Positions 33,315 through 34,500 of a DNA stretch of 34,500 bases are shown here, piece after piece. The translations under genes were made by a program, and so were the position numbers. Positions within the stretch are counted from its first letter, which is position 1. Every line of letters begins with the position of its first letter. The stretch covers positions 32,867,927 through 32,902,426 of the forward strand of contig CM022671.1 of assembly GCA_012295275.1 (NCBI GenBank), in the 5' to 3' direction. The stretch comes from Chrysomallon squamiferum. Taxonomy: Eukaryota; Mollusca; Gastropoda; Neomphalida; Peltospiridae. The notes beneath the pieces were generated by a model, which saw only the letters and a program-made list of their open reading frames with translations, was not told where the DNA came from and ran no database searches.

Positions 33315-34054
33315 CTTGTTTTCGAATATATATTTTGACTCCAAATTTACAAATTTTCAGAATGAAGTGACGTACCTGAACAAACGATAAACTGCTTTTA
33401 TTTGAATTTTCCTCGCGTTTCTGTGAGAAGAATAAAAAAAAAAAAAAAAAAATTCAAACACAACAGGAGATTAAAACAATAATGAATGAAAAAGACGTCA
33501 GATTTAAAATTTAAAAAAAATCTGTTCCTGAATATTCAACAGGACACGTCATATAGTCGTATCGAAGCAAAGTTGCATTCTTAACACAGGTAAAGTTTTA
33601 ATTTAATTCATATATTATCAATATCAGCGGAAAGCTAACCACGTGCAAATAATTATATCTATTAATTTAATTTTAACAGTCGTGAAATATAAATTTAATA
33701 GCTGTTATCTGCAAAGATGGTCATTAAGAATTTTATATATATATATATAAATTTTTTTAAAGAAATTGTTTTGTACATGTTGTAATAAATCATTCAAGAG
33801 ATACACAAACAAATTCTTAGACAGGAGTGTATGTTGTACGTGATACGTTTAAACATATCTACTGCTTAGGAATATTCTTTAAAAAATGTAAAAACGTTTT
33901 TTACTAAGAAAACTAATATAGAATAAATATTTCCAAACCATACTTTTGCTGTTTTTCCAAACATTAGAATTTCGTTAGCACATTCCATGGCCGCGCATTT
34001 AGCCTCGTTGATCGCAGTTTGTCCCTGGCCGATAGAAGCAGTGGCGATTTCATC
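24149..34054 (-). CDS. Plakin family cytolinker, C-terminal 750 residues, 14 exons (5' partial)
   Basis: Plakins link intermediate filaments, actin or microtubules to junctions. Exons on the minus strand are 34054-33944, 33420-33376, 31671-31600, 31368-31270, 30833-30738, 30063-29935, 28873-28727, 28287-28225, 27191-27100, 26727-26622, 26393-26216, 25660-25593, 25437-25325 and 25088-24149. All phases join. The first six exons give spectrin-repeat helices (KNWDWIKTVLKCAEIH, ADYHQ|FFYDVDKTLYWM). The next three give the SH3 insert typical of the plakin domain: RPVIALSNYKTEE, GDTLLLIDNSDKNRWK, then LTSHVQSVLILIPP. More helical repeat follows (LWTRTVKNIRNQLIQF, DKRILLRNLETIESIFLEI). The 312-residue last exon carries plectin-type repeats and ends in TAA. 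No long coiled-coil rod lies between, unlike desmoplakin, plectin or periplakin. The arrangement recalls nematode VAB-10A. The N-terminus lies beyond the right edge; the exact subfamily is not settled. Confidence 0.85.
25149..25240. repeat. (TC)n microsatellite in the last plakin intron
   Basis: 46 pure TC units lie in the intron before the last plakin exon, about 60 bases upstream of its acceptor in transcript sense. The RNA there reads (GA)n. Confidence 0.95.
25715..25805. repeat. Long T-rich tract, plakin intron
   Basis: About 90 bases almost wholly T with scattered A. It lies in the intron upstream of exon 25660-25593 and is A-rich in the transcript. Confidence 0.85.
26552..26616. repeat. 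(GGT)n/(GAT)n imperfect triplet repeat beside a plakin donor
   Basis: GGT units pass into GAT units and end about five bases from the donor of exon 26727-26622. The coding-strand RNA downstream of the donor is therefore rich in AUC and ACC. Confidence 0.85.
27100..28873 (-). other. SH3 insert of the plakin domain, spread over three exons
   Basis: Exons 28873-28727, 28287-28225 and 27191-27100 together encode the SH3 fold that sits inside a spectrin repeat in plakins. The usual ALYDY is ALSNY here, followed by EGDTLLLIDNSDKNRWK and PP at the end of the last strand. The vertebrate counterpart has the same pattern of a DNS turn, a KWK strand and a VPP end. The altered ALYDY residues fit the known loss of polyproline binding in plakin SH3 domains. 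The introns between hold AT-rich DNA only. Confidence 0.8.
28494..28574. repeat. (AT)n and (AAT)n microsatellite, plakin intron
   Basis: AT run at 28494-28510 and about 16 AAT units from 28524 to 28574, between exons 28873-28727 and 28287-28225. Confidence 0.9.
28987..29170. repeat. CATA-type degenerate tract, plakin intron
   Basis: About 180 bases of CATA/CACA/CATTCATT units, of the same family as the long tract at 21948-22428. Confidence 0.8.
29457..29536. repeat. (CTT)n followed by (ATT)n, plakin intron
   Basis: About 16 CTT units followed by ATT units; the poly-Ser/poly-Tyr open frame over it is an artefact. A separate (AAT)n run lies at 29675-29708. Confidence 0.9.
30653..30724. repeat. 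(CA)n microsatellite beside plakin exon donor
   Basis: About 33 CA units, slightly interrupted, end about 14 bases from the donor of exon 30833-30738. The coding-strand transcript reads (UG)n just inside the intron. Confidence 0.95.
31369..31479. repeat. (AAT)n/(AAC)n microsatellite forming a plakin acceptor
   Basis: About 37 triplets, mostly AAT then AAC. On the coding strand the repeat reads (TTG)n(ATT)n and runs straight into ATTATAG|AATCTATC, so the region normally occupied by a pyrimidine tract is the microsatellite itself. Confidence 0.9.
32019..32179. repeat. T-rich and (TTTC)n tracts
   Basis: T runs broken by about seven TTTC units. Confidence 0.85.
33120..33312. repeat. (ACT)n/(ATT)n triplet repeats
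   Basis: Imperfect ACT/CTA triplets (33120-33270) followed by about 14 ATT units to 33312. They lie just downstream (transcript sense) of the 45-base exon 33420-33376. Confidence 0.85.
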
Positions 34055-34500
34055 CTAGTAAAATGAAAAATCGTTTTAATATTCAGGAATAAGGTAATGA
34101 TAAACAAGACACATGTTTTTAACTGATAACAGAATAAACGTAAAAGAAAAAGCAACACGAATAAAAGCTGATATTTGGTGACCAAGAGTTTCTCTTTGCG
34201 ACTGAAAAATGAGTGTTTGATTGACTGACTGACTGTCTGAGTGAGTGAGTGACTGAATGAATGAATGAATGAATGAATGAATGATCTTTCGATTTATATA
34301 ATGGCTAAATAAATGAATTTAACTGAAAACTTACTAAAAGATTTTAACTAGTTTAACACATAAGACAAAGCCTAAGCAGAAAAAGCCACAGAAAAAAAAA
34401 TAAAAAAATAAGGAACAAATGATAACTGTTAAAGATCATAATGTGCCAGCAACGTTTTCTTCTTTAATGAGAATACTGGTTCTCATTCCATTACAAAAAT
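34055..34500. other. Plakin intron to the window edge, with TGAN tetranucleotide repeat
   Basis: This stretch lies upstream of exon 34054-33944 on the minus strand. It contains TGAC, TGAG and TGAA tetranucleotide units at 34211-34283. No exon is recognised up to the edge. The gene must continue beyond it, because the first visible exon begins in phase after an acceptor (TTTTACTAG). Confidence 0.6.

Larger units (their letters stand above)
31672..33375. other. Largest plakin intron in the window, no exon seen
   Basis: About 1.7 kb between exons 33420-33376 and 31671-31600. It holds an AT/GT run near 31705-31747, T-rich and TTTC tracts at 32019-32179, ATT runs near 32575, and ACT/ATT triplets at 33120-33312. 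The flanking exons join in phase without anything more, and I see no further exon. Confidence 0.5.

Noticed and set aside
1-34500. CRISPR array, tRNA/rRNA genes, bacterial operons, intact transposons or viral genes
   Set aside because: None seen. Repeats are microsatellites without spacers, no tRNA B-box with matching arms was noticed, and no transposase, integrase or reverse-transcriptase motif appears in any frame.

Overview
The window is nuclear DNA from an invertebrate animal. It is strongly AT-rich and full of microsatellites: (AAT)n, (CA)n, (GA)n, and TTTAA and CATA families. The genes have several exons, short exons and GT-AG introns of about 0.1-1.7 kb. The proteins read most easily against vertebrate orthologues. 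The mix of short introns, simple repeats and protein divergence would fit a mollusc or other lophotrochozoan, but this is inference and no species is claimed. I found no bacterial genes, CRISPR array, tRNA, rRNA or intact transposon.

Layout, left to right. 158-261 (+): possible last coding exon of an unrecognised gene. 685-2438 (-): TPRKB, the Cgi121-type subunit of KEOPS. 2728-5161 (+): PGAM5, a mitochondrial protein phosphatase. 5966-7329 (+): a KCTD7-like BTB protein. 8869-11609 (-): NIF3L1. 12219-13932 (+): SIRT4, with a GC-AG intron. 15079-20209 (-): the WD40 part of LRWD1 (ORCA, the ORC-associated protein), with a one-base frame break in one exon, a likely 5'UTR exon near 21006-21110 and an E2F-like motif there. 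24149-34054 (-, continuing past the right edge): the C-terminal 750 or so residues of a plakin, made of spectrin-type helices, an SH3 insert and then a short plakin-repeat tail with no visible coiled-coil rod.

TPRKB/PGAM5 and NIF3L1/SIRT4 are divergent pairs separated by about 0.3 and 0.6 kb, so each pair may share a bidirectional promoter. KCTD7-like/NIF3L1 and SIRT4/LRWD1 converge tail to tail. The left 14 kb is compact, and two of its five clear genes (PGAM5, SIRT4) belong to mitochondrial families; NIF3L1 may also have a mitochondrial form. The right 13 kb is repeat-rich and holds the small, phase-0 exons of the plakin.

The exon models were assembled by hand from reading-frame continuity, splice consensus and remembered family similarity. 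Exon phases join correctly in every gene except at the LRWD1 break. Points most worth checking are the rod-less plakin, the LRWD1 frame break and missing LRR half, the inverted (GA)n/(TC)n pair around the last plakin exon, and the SIRT4 GC-AG intron.
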